Below, piece by piece: positions 1 through 8,807 of a DNA stretch of 64,000 nt. Below the pieces are notes generated by a model that did not search any database, was not told the DNA's origin, and was given only the letters and a program-made list of their open reading frames with translations. Source of the DNA: Kaistia algarum (GTDB taxonomy: Bacteria > Pseudomonadota > Alphaproteobacteria > Rhizobiales > Kaistiaceae); the NCBI RefSeq assembly GCF_026343945.1, contig NZ_JAPKNJ010000002.1, forward strand, positions 930,001 through 994,000. Direction: 5' to 3'. The translations under genes were made by a program, and so were the position numbers. Numbering within the stretch: the first letter of the stretch is position 1; each line of letters begins with the position of its first letter.

Positions 1-11
1 CTGTCTGCCGG

Positions 12-476
12 CTAGTTGTTCAGCCCCGGCATTTGATGGATTGGATCGAGCGTGAATCGTTCAGGCACTGAAGTCCAGCGCTTGCAGATGAACTCGTAGG
101 GAGCGAGGCCCCTCAGGGGCTTCTGTCTCCGGCCAAAGTTGTAAGCGCTGACGACGTCTTCGAAGTGGCATTTGAGCCCATCATGGCTGTCGTAGTGATA
201 GCGCTTGACGGCGGCATCCTTGATTGTCCGGTTCATCCGTTCGACCTGCCTGTTGGTCCATGGATGGTTGATCTTGGTAAAGCGGTGCTTGATGCCGTTC
301 TCGCGGCAGCACATCGCGAACATGTGGATGATGTAGCGAGCCGTCGGACCGCTGGCGTAGCGCGGCGGGAAGTGGAAATGGATGCCGATGCGGTTCACCG
401 GGGAGCGCCACGACGACGGCGACGGTCCGGCCCATAGCGGATCCTTCCAACCCTGCGAAAAGACTGCACCATCCAA
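12..476 (-). pseudogene. IS481-family transposase, C-terminal fragment
   Basis: The 154-residue frame carries the end of a DDE integrase-type transposase. The stretch from HFPPRYASGPTARYIIHMF through KINHPWTNRQVERMNRTIK to GLAPYEFICKRW is typical of IS481-family enzymes, where the region around NRQVERMNRTIKD holds the last catalytic acidic residue. Family members are roughly 300 residues or more, so the DNA-binding domain and the first catalytic acidic residues are gone. Similarity starts near RIGIHF (about position 395); residues upstream of that look unrelated, so the start codon is arbitrary. No terminal inverted repeat was seen. It lies just downstream of the D-lactate dehydrogenase gene and marks a decayed insertion at the operon end. 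Confidence 0.8.
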
Positions 477-492
477 AGCCGGGATCCAACAC

Positions 493-2178
493 TTAGGCCC
501 AGTCCTTGTGACGTGAGGTGAGTCCTATGCCCGGATTCATCGTATTCGTTGGGTCCAGCGACTGATAAAAGCCGGCCAGGTTCGGTCCCGCCTTGTAGAG
601 ATGACCGACATTGTGTTCCGAAGGGAACTCGATGTGGCGGCTGGCCGCGTGGGCGATGATCCGGTGCTCGATGTCCAGCCAGTCGACACCCTTCCTTACG
701 GCATAGTCGTAGTGGAAGACTTGGCAGAAGAAGTGCCCGCAGGGGATCTTCTGCACGATCGCCGATTTCACACCGTCCGGCAGATTCTCGCGCCAGTCGA
801 GCGTGTTGCGTGGCAGCGCCAGGTCCAGGGCGACGATATTCTCCACCGTGTCGCGATGCACCGCGCGATAGCGTACCGAGCCGCCGCCCACGGCGTAACG
901 GTGGCGGAAGGCATCGGCGGCCTCCCGCTCGTCGCACTCAAAGTAGTCGCCGGTCCCCGAAGGAAATACGCCCGCAAGATAGGCTTGCGTCTCTTCAATG
1001 CCCCCGCCATCGACCCGGAGCAGGAGATGGTGTTCGAACCGGCCGGCGAAATCGTTCATTCGCGCAGGAAGATGCTCGGGCAGCGATCGGGTCAGGACCT
1101 GCAACAAGCGATCGGAGAGATTATCGCCCAGGCCCAGCCGGCTGGTCAGGGTGTCGAAGCGGCTCTTGAGGGAGAAGGCGAGCGGAATCCGGCTGGTCCC
1201 GGCGTATTTGATAAGCAGGAAGAGGTCCTTGCCATATTCGGCAGCCAGCTCATAGGCATCACGGTGCAAGTACTCTCCAGCGACAGGAAGATGATCGAAT
1301 CCGCCGAGAATATCGCGTCGAATCTGGGTCAACTCGGCGTAGTCATTTGAGCCGATGTAGAACACTCTTGACGGACCGGAACTCGGAAAAGTGTCCAATC
1401 GGACCGCGAAGACGCAGAGCTTTCCGGCACAGCCGGATGCTTCGAACAATAGTCGTGGATCATTATTGTATCGCGCCGGAGATGGGGCATCGATATCGCG
1501 GATCAGGTGGCCATAGTCGGGGTCGGAAGCCAGAGCCGTGCCGTCCCGCAGGATATCGGCCTCCTCATAAGCGCCGCGATCCAGGCGCGTGAGGATCTCT
1601 TCCGCCCCGACGCCGAGCGCGATGCCGAGATGATTGACGAGGTGGGGCCGCCCGTCCTCGTCGACCCCTGCGAACAGGGCCAACTGCGTGAAGGCAGGAC
1701 CACGCCGGATGAGCGCGCCGCCTGAATTGTTGCAGACCCCGCCGACGACCGAGGCACCGATGGTCGTCGAGCCGATCACGGAATGCGGCTCTCGACCGAG
1801 CGGGCGAATCTTGCGCTCAAGCTGATGCAGCGTCGCGCCGGCAAGACAGAGAACCTGTTCCCCGCCGCCGAGGAGATCGATGCGGTCGATGCGCATCGTG
1901 TTGATGATGACCACCCTGCGATCATATTGGCCCGATGGTGTCGAGCCGCCATTGAGCCCAGTGTTGGCAGCCTGGACGATGACGATGCAGTCCGCTTCGA
2001 CGCAGGCGACGAAGACCCGCCATTGTTCGAGCAGGCTGCCCGGCCGAACGACGGCGAACGCCGGTCCCTCACCGTAGCGGTACCCTTTCCGGTAACGTCC
2101 GGTCCTTCGATCGCCGGTCAGAACGTTTGACTTGCCGACGATGGCACGCAGGCGGCCGACCAGAGGATCATCCATCAT
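493..2178 (-). CDS. dld: D-lactate dehydrogenase, quinone-dependent, FAD-binding
   Basis: Peripheral membrane flavoprotein that oxidises D-lactate to pyruvate and passes electrons to quinone. The 561 residues match E. coli Dld (571) nearly end to end. The FAD-binding half has RYRKGYRYGEGPAFAVV (29-45), QAANTGLNGGSTPSG (69-83) and EPHSVIGSTTIGASVVGG (130-147). The Dld membrane-binding half follows, and the C-terminus has HNVGHLYKAG and DPTNTMNPGIG. A longer frame extends upstream to 2283, but the ATG-ATG at 2173-2178 is preceded by GGGAG at a good distance and lies 11 bases past the previous stop, so I start there. It is the last gene of the operon, suggesting that the imported sugar is degraded to D-lactate or D-lactaldehyde. 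Confidence 0.95.
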   Translation of the reverse strand: MMDDPLVGRLRAIVGKSNVLTGDRRTGRYRKGYRYGEGPAFAVVRPGSLLEQWRVFVACVEADCIVIVQAANTGLNGGSTPSGQYDRRVVIINTMRIDRIDLLGGGEQVLCLAGATLHQLERKIRPLGREPHSVIGSTTIGASVVGGVCNNSGGALIRRGPAFTQLALFAGVDEDGRPHLVNHLGIALGVGAEEILTRLDRGAYEEADILRDGTALASDPDYGHLIRDIDAPSPARYNNDPRLLFEASGCAGKLCVFAVRLDTFPSSGPSRVFYIGSNDYAELTQIRRDILGGFDHLPVAGEYLHRDAYELAAEYGKDLFLLIKYAGTSRIPLAFSLKSRFDTLTSRLGLGDNLSDRLLQVLTRSLPEHLPARMNDFAGRFEHHLLLRVDGGGIEETQAYLAGVFPSGTGDYFECDEREAADAFRHRYAVGGGSVRYRAVHRDTVENIVALDLALPRNTLDWRENLPDGVKSAIVQKIPCGHFFCQVFHYDYAVRKGVDWLDIEHRIIAHAASRHIEFPSEHNVGHLYKAGPNLAGFYQSLDPTNTMNPGIGLTSRHKDWA

Positions 2179-2189
2179 GCAACTCCCGG

Positions 2190-3083
2190 TCAGATCCGAT
2201 AAAAGCGTTCTGCATTGCCAACGAACAGACGATTTCTCTCGTCTTCTGACAGATCCTCCGTCAATGCATCGAACGCATCCCAAATTAAATCATAGCTGGA
2301 AAACAACCGATCGACGGGGAAATTGCTTGCAAACATCGAACGATCGGATCCGAATATAGTTAGGGCATCCAGTACGAAAGGACGAATGCTCTCGATCGTC
2401 CAGCGATGGTCGAGCATGCCGAGCCCACTGATCTTGCAAACGACATTGTCGCAGGCGGCCAGCTGGCGCATCCCCTTACGCCAGGCCTCTATCCCCTCCA
2501 CGGTGCGGTCATGCGGCATTCCCGTGTGGTTCAGGATGATCTGCGTCGAGGGGTAGCGGTTCGCCAGCCTCGCCGCATCCGCCATCTGAGGTTCATAAAG
2601 CTGCAGGTCGAAGGAGAGGTCGAATCGCTGCAGCAGGGCGAAATTGTCCAGCCAGGCCGAATCCCTGAGGAAGTCGCGGTCGGTGAATGTCAGGACCGGA
2701 TCGGGATGGTGGTTGAGGATGTGCCGGATTCCTCGCAGATTGGGATATTGGGCATGGCCTTCGAGGATTGCCTGCGCGTCCGGATCTGCGAGGTTGCAAT
2801 AAGCGACGATACCGTTCGGCATCCCGCCGGATGCCGGGTCGTCGGCGACCGATTGCAGCCATGCCGTTTCCCCCACCGGGTTGCCAGGTTCGAAGTCGGT
2901 CTGGATATGCACCGACTTTATCAACTCGTACCGGCTGCTTTCCGCGCGCAAGTCGGCGATCCGGTAGTTCCGGCGGATCGCCTCATAGGGTCCGAACACC
3001 GCCTGAACCGGCTCGTCGACCAGCCACGGATAGTAGTGGAGCCCGAGGTCCCAAAGATGATGGTGCGGGTCGACGATGATCAA
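2190..3083 (-). CDS. Amidohydrolase-2 family (COG3618) hydrolase, probable sugar lactonase
   Basis: A 297-residue TIM-barrel metal-dependent hydrolase. The N-terminal metal motif is DPHHHLWD (5-12). The middle has LNHTGMP and the C-terminal end has FASNFPVDR, where this family keeps its catalytic aspartate. COG3618 enzymes include L-fucono- and L-rhamnono-lactonases. Beside an uronate-dehydrogenase-like enzyme and D-lactate dehydrogenase, hydrolysis of an aldonolactone in an oxidative sugar pathway is my inference. Translation seems to begin at TTG (3081-3083), overlapping the TGA of the LacI gene, with GGAGG five bases ahead; the coupling supports this rare start. The exact substrate cannot be read from sequence. 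Confidence 0.85.
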   Translation of the reverse strand: MIIVDPHHHLWDLGLHYYPWLVDEPVQAVFGPYEAIRRNYRIADLRAESSRYELIKSVHIQTDFEPGNPVGETAWLQSVADDPASGGMPNGIVAYCNLADPDAQAILEGHAQYPNLRGIRHILNHHPDPVLTFTDRDFLRDSAWLDNFALLQRFDLSFDLQLYEPQMADAARLANRYPSTQIILNHTGMPHDRTVEGIEAWRKGMRQLAACDNVVCKISGLGMLDHRWTIESIRPFVLDALTIFGSDRSMFASNFPVDRLFSSYDLIWDAFDALTEDLSEDERNRLFVGNAERFYRI

Positions 3084-4120
3084 TCAGTCCTCCGGATGTG
3101 TCGCAGCGGCGCGGTGCTGTTTCGCACTACGAGCCCGCACTCGAAAATCTCGGTCGCGGGCTCCGTGCCAGCCGGAAGCCGGCCCTCGATGCGCGCGATC
3201 AGCCGATCGACGGCCGCCGAGGCGAGGCCCTCGATGTCAAAGCGCACGGTCGTGAGGGAGATCGCGGCGAGCGAAGAAAAGGACGTGTCGTCGAAGCCGA
3301 CCACCGACAGATCCGCCGGCGCGCTCAATCCTCGACTGGAAAGCTCGTCCAGCGCGCCATAGGCCATAAGGTCCGAGGCGCAGAACAGTGCGGTCATATC
3401 GGGATGCCTGTCGAGCAAGACCGCACAGGCCTCGCCGCCGCCGGCACGGCTGAATTGCCCCGCCTCCACCAAGGTTGGATCAAAGGCAAGACCAGCGCCG
3501 GTCAGGGCGTCACGATAGCCCCGCAGCCGCTCCTCTCCGACGAAAGATGCGAGGCCTCGCAAATGGCCGATCTTGCGATGCCCATGCGCGATCAGCCAGG
3601 CGACCGCGTCACGCGCGCCGAGCACGTTGTTTGCCCCGAAATATTCTCCCGTCCATACGGGGTCGCGGTTCAGTATCTGGATGCAGGGCACACCGACGGC
3701 GAGGGCCCGCCGGCCGGAACCGCCGGTCGGATCGATCGACGAAAGCAGGATGCCCGCCACGCGATGATCGAGCGCCGTTTCGACTAGTTGCGCCTCGACG
3801 CGGGGATCGCGCCCCGAATTGGCCAGGACGATGGAATAGCCCTGACGCATCGCGGCCCGGCTGACGACATCCGCCACTTCGGCGTAGATCGGGTTCGTCA
3901 CCGACGGAAAGATCAGCGCAATCAGCGTGGATTGGCTGGTCTTGAGCGATCGGGCCAGCATGTTGACGCGGTAGTTCAGTGCGACCGCACCCTTCAGCAC
4001 GCGCTCCCGCATCTCGGGGCGCACATTCGGGCGGTCGTTTAGAACATTGGAAACGGTCTGCTCTGACACGCCGACGAGACGCGCGACATCGCGCAAGGTC
4101 GGCTTACGACTCTCCGTCAC
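3080..4120 (-). CDS. LacI-family transcriptional regulator
   Basis: A 346-residue repressor. The N-terminal helix-turn-helix is TLRDVARLVGVSEQTVSNVL (8-27), followed by the hinge helix region ending MLARSLKTSQS and a periplasmic-binding-protein-like effector domain. It sits inside the operon between permease and hydrolase, overlapping the permease stop by four bases (ATGA), so it is co-transcribed with the genes it probably controls. A TTTTAACGATAAAA palindrome upstream of the first gene of the operon has the central CG typical of LacI-family sites and is its likely operator. The ligand is probably the imported sugar or an early catabolite. Confidence 0.93.
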   Translation of the reverse strand: MTESRKPTLRDVARLVGVSEQTVSNVLNDRPNVRPEMRERVLKGAVALNYRVNMLARSLKTSQSTLIALIFPSVTNPIYAEVADVVSRAAMRQGYSIVLANSGRDPRVEAQLVETALDHRVAGILLSSIDPTGGSGRRALAVGVPCIQILNRDPVWTGEYFGANNVLGARDAVAWLIAHGHRKIGHLRGLASFVGEERLRGYRDALTGAGLAFDPTLVEAGQFSRAGGGEACAVLLDRHPDMTALFCASDLMAYGALDELSSRGLSAPADLSVVGFDDTSFSSLAAISLTTVRFDIEGLASAAVDRLIARIEGRLPAGTEPATEIFECGLVVRNSTAPLRHIRRTD

Positions 4121-5085
4121 GGACGCGACCTTCTGCTGGAATAGCGGTCAATGGCGACCGCGAGCAGGATAATCGCCCCGATCACGACTTGGTGCCAGAA
4201 GGTGTTGACCTGCAGCAGCGTGAGCCCATTGCGAACCACGCCCATGACCAGCGCACCGATGACCGTCCCGACAAGGATCGCCCTCCCCCCCGAAAGCCGT
4301 GTACCACCGATCACGACGGCCGCAATGACATCCAGCTCATTACCCATGGCGGCTTCGGGCATCGCGGCCTCGAGGCGCGAGGTGAGCAGGATACCCGCGA
4401 TCGCCGAGAACAGTCCGCAGAGCGCATAGACCGTAATGCGGGTACGGCCGAGCGGTACGCCGACCAGTGCCGCGGCGCGGGCATTTGAGCCAATCGCAAT
4501 GATTCGTCTGCCGAATTCGGTCCTGTAGAGCAGGATGGCGCAGACGCCGAATAGGGCGATACCGATCAACACCGGCACCGGCAACGGGCCTATATAGCCT
4601 TGCGCCAGATACTGGAAGGCAGGCACGCGCAGGCCGAAGATCGGCACACCCTGCGAATAGACCATAATGAGCCCGCGGAGCACGCTCATCGTACCGAGCG
4701 TCACGATGAAGTCCGCCATTCCGAGTCCGGCGATCAGCAGGCCGTTGGTCAGGCCGATCAGCAAGCCGAACCCGAGGGCGGCCGGCACGGCAATCCCGGT
4801 GGGGACCCCGCCATCCAGCAGCGCCGCCACCAGCATGCCGGCGGCCGCCATGGTGGAGCCGACGGAGAGGTCAATTCCCCCCATGGCGATCACGAAGGTC
4901 ATCGCCAGCGCGACGATCATGATGAAGACGGACTGGCGGGCGACGAGGACGAGGTTATCGAACGTCAGAAAATAGGGCGTCGCGAAAGAGAGGACCGCGC
5001 AGAGCAAGATGAAGGCAATGAAGATCCCGCCACCACGCGAGAAATCGAAACGGGCTTGCGGCTTGGCGGATTCAGAGAGCGACAT
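4117..5085 (-). CDS. Sugar ABC transporter permease (CUT2, RbsC/AraH type)
   Basis: About 322 residues with repeated hydrophobic segments and the CUT2 permease signatures AMGGIDLSVGSTMAAAGML and AAVVIGGTRLSGG. It forms the membrane channel of the importer with the ATPase and binding protein encoded just upstream. An open frame runs back to 5163, but the ATG at 5085 (MSLSESAKPQARF) has AAGGA nearby and overlaps the ATPase gene by only 14 bases, so I prefer it. The 3' end overlaps the LacI start by four bases. No features point to a particular sugar. Confidence 0.92.
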   Translation of the reverse strand: MSLSESAKPQARFDFSRGGGIFIAFILLCAVLSFATPYFLTFDNLVLVARQSVFIMIVALAMTFVIAMGGIDLSVGSTMAAAGMLVAALLDGGVPTGIAVPAALGFGLLIGLTNGLLIAGLGMADFIVTLGTMSVLRGLIMVYSQGVPIFGLRVPAFQYLAQGYIGPLPVPVLIGIALFGVCAILLYRTEFGRRIIAIGSNARAAALVGVPLGRTRITVYALCGLFSAIAGILLTSRLEAAMPEAAMGNELDVIAAVVIGGTRLSGGRAILVGTVIGALVMGVVRNGLTLLQVNTFWHQVVIGAIILLAVAIDRYSSRRSRP

Positions 5086-6613
5086 GGGCAAGTCCTTCGG
5101 AATAACTGTACCGCGCAATGGCGGCTTCGCTGATTTCAGTGCCATCCAGCTCGGCTGCGACACGGCCGCGATAAAGCACGAGGACGCGATCGGCGATCCC
5201 TACGAGCTCGGCATTGTCCGACGAGACCAAGATCGCCGCGCCGCCGCTGGAGACGAATTTCCCGATCAGGCGGTAGACTTCCGCTCGGGCTCGCACGTCG
5301 ATGCCTCGCGTCGGCTCCTCGAACAGGAGGATCTCCGGCGCGCGGCCAAACCAGCGCGCCAGCATGACCTTCTGCTGATTGCCGCCCGACAGTTCGCCGG
5401 CTTCCTGATCGGGACCGTTGTAGCGCAGGTCGAGACGCCCCAGTTCGGCGACCACGCTTCCGCGCTCCGCGCCTGGGCTTATGAGCCCTCCCCGCCGAAA
5501 GCGACCAAGCGCGGCGATCGAGGCGTTGAAGGCGATCGACTGATCGAGAAACAGCCCCTCGCTCTTGCGATCCGCCGGCAGGAATCCGAGTCCCGCCGTC
5601 ATCGCCTCCCGCGGCTGGCGGGGAAGATTGGCCCTGCGGCCCCCGATCTCGATACGATCCGCCACAGCCGGAACCAGGCCAAAGAGCGCCCGCGCCACCT
5701 CGGCACGACCGGACCCCTCGAGGCCGGCCAGACCGAGAATTTCGCCGCGCGCGAGTCGCAGATCGAATGGCGGCCGCTGACCGACGCGCAGTCCGTCGAT
5801 GACCAGGGCAGGATCCGTGCGCCGGGCCCCCGCGACCTTCGGATAATGTTCCTTGAGCTTGCCGCCAATCATAGCCTGGATGATGGCCTCCGGCCGCATG
5901 GCGTCCCGCGGCAGATCGTCGACGAGAACCCCGTCGCGCAGCACGATCGTGCGGTGCGCGACCGCGGCGATCTCGTCGAGATGATGCGAGCAGAAGATGA
6001 TGGTCACGCCGGAGGCCGCCAGCTCGCGCATGACCTGGAAAAGCGTCTCGCGCTCGCGCCGCTCGAGCGCTGCGGTAGGCTCGTCGAGGATGACAAGGCG
6101 GGCCTCGTCGACCAGCGAGCGCGCGATCTCGACGATCTGCGCGTCCGCCAGTGACAATTCGCCGACGGGCCGGCGCACATCTATTGTTACGCCGAGCCGA
6201 TCGATGACACGGCGCGCGGCCTGCGCCATCGCCTCGACATCGAGGAGGCCTGAAGGCCGCCGCAACGGCCGACCGAGGAAGAGGTTTTCCGCGACGCTCA
6301 TGTCATGCAGAAGCGCGTGCTCCTGATAGACGATCGAGATGCCCGCCCGGCGCGCCGCTTCAGGCGATCCGAAGTGCCGCTCGTCGCCCTCGAAAGCAAG
6401 CAGGCCCGCGGTCGGCATTTCCGCGCCCGCAATGATCTTCATCAGGGTGCTCTTGCCGGCACCGTTCTCACCGATAAGGGCTAGAATCTGGCCTTTCGGG
6501 ATGTCGAGGTCCACCGCATGGAGGACCTCGACCCGACCATAGCTCTTGGAAATGCCCCGGAGCGACAGGCACGGCCTCTCCGCTGCGGCGACGGTCCGGG
6601 ACATGACACTCAC
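5072..6613 (-). CDS. Sugar ABC transporter ATPase (CUT2, RbsA type, two NBDs)
   Basis: A 513-residue ATPase with two fused nucleotide-binding domains, the usual CUT2 layout. The first domain has Walker A GENGAGKST (48-56), signature LSLADAQIVEIA and Walker B VILDEPTAALE. The second has the degenerate P-loop GLEGSGRAE normal for this family, signature LSGGNQQKVMLARW and Walker B LLFEEPTRGIDV. There the usual aspartate before the catalytic glutamate is itself a glutamate, an unusual substitution. The start overlaps the end of the binding-protein gene by four bases and the end overlaps the permease start, so the three components are translationally coupled. Confidence 0.94.
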   Translation of the reverse strand: MSVMSRTVAAAERPCLSLRGISKSYGRVEVLHAVDLDIPKGQILALIGENGAGKSTLMKIIAGAEMPTAGLLAFEGDERHFGSPEAARRAGISIVYQEHALLHDMSVAENLFLGRPLRRPSGLLDVEAMAQAARRVIDRLGVTIDVRRPVGELSLADAQIVEIARSLVDEARLVILDEPTAALERRERETLFQVMRELAASGVTIIFCSHHLDEIAAVAHRTIVLRDGVLVDDLPRDAMRPEAIIQAMIGGKLKEHYPKVAGARRTDPALVIDGLRVGQRPPFDLRLARGEILGLAGLEGSGRAEVARALFGLVPAVADRIEIGGRRANLPRQPREAMTAGLGFLPADRKSEGLFLDQSIAFNASIAALGRFRRGGLISPGAERGSVVAELGRLDLRYNGPDQEAGELSGGNQQKVMLARWFGRAPEILLFEEPTRGIDVRARAEVYRLIGKFVSSGGAAILVSSDNAELVGIADRVLVLYRGRVAAELDGTEISEAAIARYSYSEGLAHVAL

Positions 6614-7674
6614 TTCTTCACGAAGGTGTAGTTGGACGTATTGAACTTGCCGATCGTCGACTGGTCCCAGATGACAATCTCGGAGTTGATCACCTTCGGG
6701 ACCATCTTGCCTTTGCCCAGATAGTCGTAGACGGCCATGACGAGGTTGTAGCCCATCTCCTTGGATGCCGTGTCGACGGTAGCCGCCATTTCGCCGCGCT
6801 TGATCGCTTCATAGGCATCGGGCGTGTTGTCGTAGCCGAGCACGGCGATCTTGTCCTGCAGCCCGCGTCCACGGATCGCAGCGAGCGCACCGAGCGCCAT
6901 CTCGTCATACATGCCCCAGACGACGTCGATGCCGCCTGGATGGGCGGTCAGGAGGTTTTCCATGACCGACTGCGCACGGTCGCGGACCCAATCGCCCGGC
7001 TGGCTGGCAACGATCTTGATGTTCTGGTTGCCGCCGAGCCCATCCATGAAGCCAGCGAGGCGCTGCTGATTGTGGACGCCCGGCAGCCCCTCGATGATAA
7101 CGAGATTGGTCGGCTTGCCGCCGAACTTCTCGGCAACATAGAGGCCCATGAGGCGGCCGGCCTCATACTGGTCATAGCCCACATTGGCGACATAGTACGG
7201 GTTCTCCGAGAGCGCGACCGGCATGTTGAACATGAAGATCGGGATGCCGGCCTGTGCGGCCTTCTCGTAGATGGGCACCATTGCCTTGTCGTTGGCCGTC
7301 GCGAGTGCGATCGCGTCGTAATGCTGGTTCACCCAGGTCTCGACGATGTTCATCTGCTCCGCGATGCCCGACTGGCCGGACGGGGCCTGGACGACGAGTT
7401 CGATCTTGTCCTCGCCGATGTCCTGGATGGCCTGCTTCGCCCCGGCAATCACGATATCGTATTGCGTGTTCATCGCCGTCGGGCTGAAGCCCAGCCGGAT
7501 CTTGTGATCGAGCGTCTTCGGCGGCGGCTCCTGGCCGGTGCGGGGGAGCTCGGCGGCCTTCCCTCTCGAAGCCAGCATGCCATTGTCCGTCCGGTATTCC
7601 TGCGCCGCGAGCGGTGCCGCGGCCATCGCCAGCGCCGTCGCAAGGACGACTAATTTGGAACGATAAAAATTCAC
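6610..7674 (-). CDS. Sugar ABC transporter substrate-binding protein (CUT2)
   Basis: Periplasmic binding protein of 354 residues in the ribose-binding-like fold. A signal peptide (NFYRSKLVVLATALAMAAA) ends in an Ala-rich cleavage region near residue 23. The body has IRLGFSPTAMNTQYDIVIAG and VLGYDNTPDAYEAIKRGEM, typical of these proteins. A much longer frame continues upstream into the epimerase gene, but the GTG at 7672-7674 follows GGAGGGAG at a proper distance and directly precedes the signal peptide, so this GTG is the start. It is the second gene of the operon and delivers the sugar to the permease and ATPase downstream. Confidence 0.92.
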   Translation of the reverse strand: MNFYRSKLVVLATALAMAAAPLAAQEYRTDNGMLASRGKAAELPRTGQEPPPKTLDHKIRLGFSPTAMNTQYDIVIAGAKQAIQDIGEDKIELVVQAPSGQSGIAEQMNIVETWVNQHYDAIALATANDKAMVPIYEKAAQAGIPIFMFNMPVALSENPYYVANVGYDQYEAGRLMGLYVAEKFGGKPTNLVIIEGLPGVHNQQRLAGFMDGLGGNQNIKIVASQPGDWVRDRAQSVMENLLTAHPGGIDVVWGMYDEMALGALAAIRGRGLQDKIAVLGYDNTPDAYEAIKRGEMAATVDTASKEMGYNLVMAVYDYLGKGKMVPKVINSEIVIWDQSTIGKFNTSNYTFVKK

Positions 7675-7721
7675 AGCGTTTCTCCCTCCATCCCGAACGC
7701 GGAGAACCCGCGCACGGCAAT

Positions 7722-8540
7722 TCACCAATTGTCGCTGAACAGACGGCGCAGGCGCGCCCCTCCCTGGTCCCGCAGGCGGGCCAGCCCCTGCGTGAGCGTC
7801 ACGCCGAGCGGCGAACGGATCCGATATTCGTCCTGCGGAACATAACCGAGCACGCGTTCCGTTTCGGAGATGTCCCAGCGCGAGCCGATCGTCCGGGACG
7901 TCACGTTCAGCGTCGCATAGCGCACGCCCGGAACCGTGATCGCCTTCTCCATGGCCTGACAGAAATCCCTGTCGCTTAGCCAGAGCATCTGGCCCCAGGT
8001 GCCGAGCTCCATTTCCGGGGACGGCCGGTTGCCACGCAGCCATTGATTATAGCCGATGCGCAGATTGATCACCGAAATCCCGGCGAGATCGGCCAGTTTC
8101 TTGCCATATCGCTCGCCGAACAGCTTGGCTGCGCCATAGGGATTGACCGGCAGCGGGGCAGTCTCGGACGTCAACCTGACGCCGTCGTCGAAGCGATATC
8201 CGCCGAGCACCCAATTCGAAGAGGCGAATACGATTCGCCCGACGCGATGATGGCGCGCGGCTTCATAGACGTTCAGCAGCAGGTCGACATTGAGGGGCAG
8301 GATCTTCGACCAGCCGGAATTCGGCAAGCGCTCCGCCGCGAGATGCACCACCACGTCGGCGCCCGCGAAGGTCTCGACCCATGCCTCGTCCCAGACACTC
8401 AGATCATAGGATCTTGCCGAATAGGGAGGCGCAGCCACCACATCCAGGCCCGTGACATCGAAGCGATCCACCTGCCGGGACAGATGGTCAAAGAGCTTGC
8501 GGCCGGTATTTCCGCCAGCGCCAGTGATTACGACACGCAT
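7722..8540 (-). CDS. NAD(P)-dependent epimerase/dehydratase family, uronate dehydrogenase-like
   Basis: A 272-residue extended SDR. The Rossmann motif is VVITGAGGNTGRKL at the N-terminus, the central region is HLAAERLPNSGW and ASSNWVLGGY, and the catalytic pair sits in NPYGAAK (YxxxK). The C-terminal MLWLSDRDF and ERVLGYVPQDEYR resemble bacterial uronate dehydrogenases, which oxidise aldoses or uronates at C1 to lactones. That would feed the lactonase-like amidohydrolase in the same operon (inference). It is the first gene, with GGAGGAACC just ahead of ATG and a LacI-type palindrome 14 bases further upstream. Confidence 0.88.
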   Translation of the reverse strand: MRVVITGAGGNTGRKLFDHLSRQVDRFDVTGLDVVAAPPYSARSYDLSVWDEAWVETFAGADVVVHLAAERLPNSGWSKILPLNVDLLLNVYEAARHHRVGRIVFASSNWVLGGYRFDDGVRLTSETAPLPVNPYGAAKLFGERYGKKLADLAGISVINLRIGYNQWLRGNRPSPEMELGTWGQMLWLSDRDFCQAMEKAITVPGVRYATLNVTSRTIGSRWDISETERVLGYVPQDEYRIRSPLGVTLTQGLARLRDQGGARLRRLFSDNW

Positions 8541-8553
8541 GGTTCCTCCACGT

Positions 8554-8567
8554 TTTTAACGATAAAA
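8554..8567. promoter_or_regulatory. LacI-type operator candidate for the 8540-493 operon
   Basis: TTTTAACGATAAAA is a 14-base palindrome with one mismatched pair and the central CG of LacI/GalR-family sites. It lies just upstream of the ribosome binding site of the first gene of an operon that encodes a LacI regulator. Binding there would block transcription by roadblock or promoter overlap. It is a prediction from symmetry and position only. Confidence 0.5.
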
Positions 8568-8760
8568 TGGCGAGCGCCCATCTGTCAATATCGATTGGGG
8601 TGGCCGCTATGTCGGATCTGCCGGGATGGCGCGGCCGATATCCATCTCGGCCATGGCCTGAGCCAACTATGCGGGCCACAATGCTTCATGCGGCCCGGCA
8701 AGGCGCCTTCCCGTTCGTGTCCCATAGCGTGGTGCAGCTTGGGGTGGCCATCGGCGATTG

Positions 8761-8798
8761 CCGGTCAGGGTTTGGGATGCGAACACAATCCTGACCGG
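8761..8798. repeat. Perfect 9-bp inverted repeat
   Basis: CCGGTCAGG (8761-8769) and CCTGACCGG (8790-8798) are exact inverted copies around a 20-base spacer. The repeat lies between the 3' end of the ROK gene and the start of the next minus-strand operon, just before the IS256 scrap. It could be a transcription-ending hairpin for the upstream operon, although no U-run follows, or a leftover mobile-element end. Confidence 0.5.
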
Positions 8799-8807
8799 AG
8801 ATTCCCG

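Noticed and set aside
395..937. Long minus-strand frame of 180 codons
   Set aside because: Lies inside the D-lactate dehydrogenase gene in another frame; Arg/Pro-rich, with no motif and no ribosome binding site.
7722..8043. N-terminal extension of the binding protein at 6610-7674 giving a 477-residue protein
   Set aside because: The extension overlaps the upstream dehydrogenase gene, and a GTG with a strong ribosome binding site directly precedes the signal peptide.
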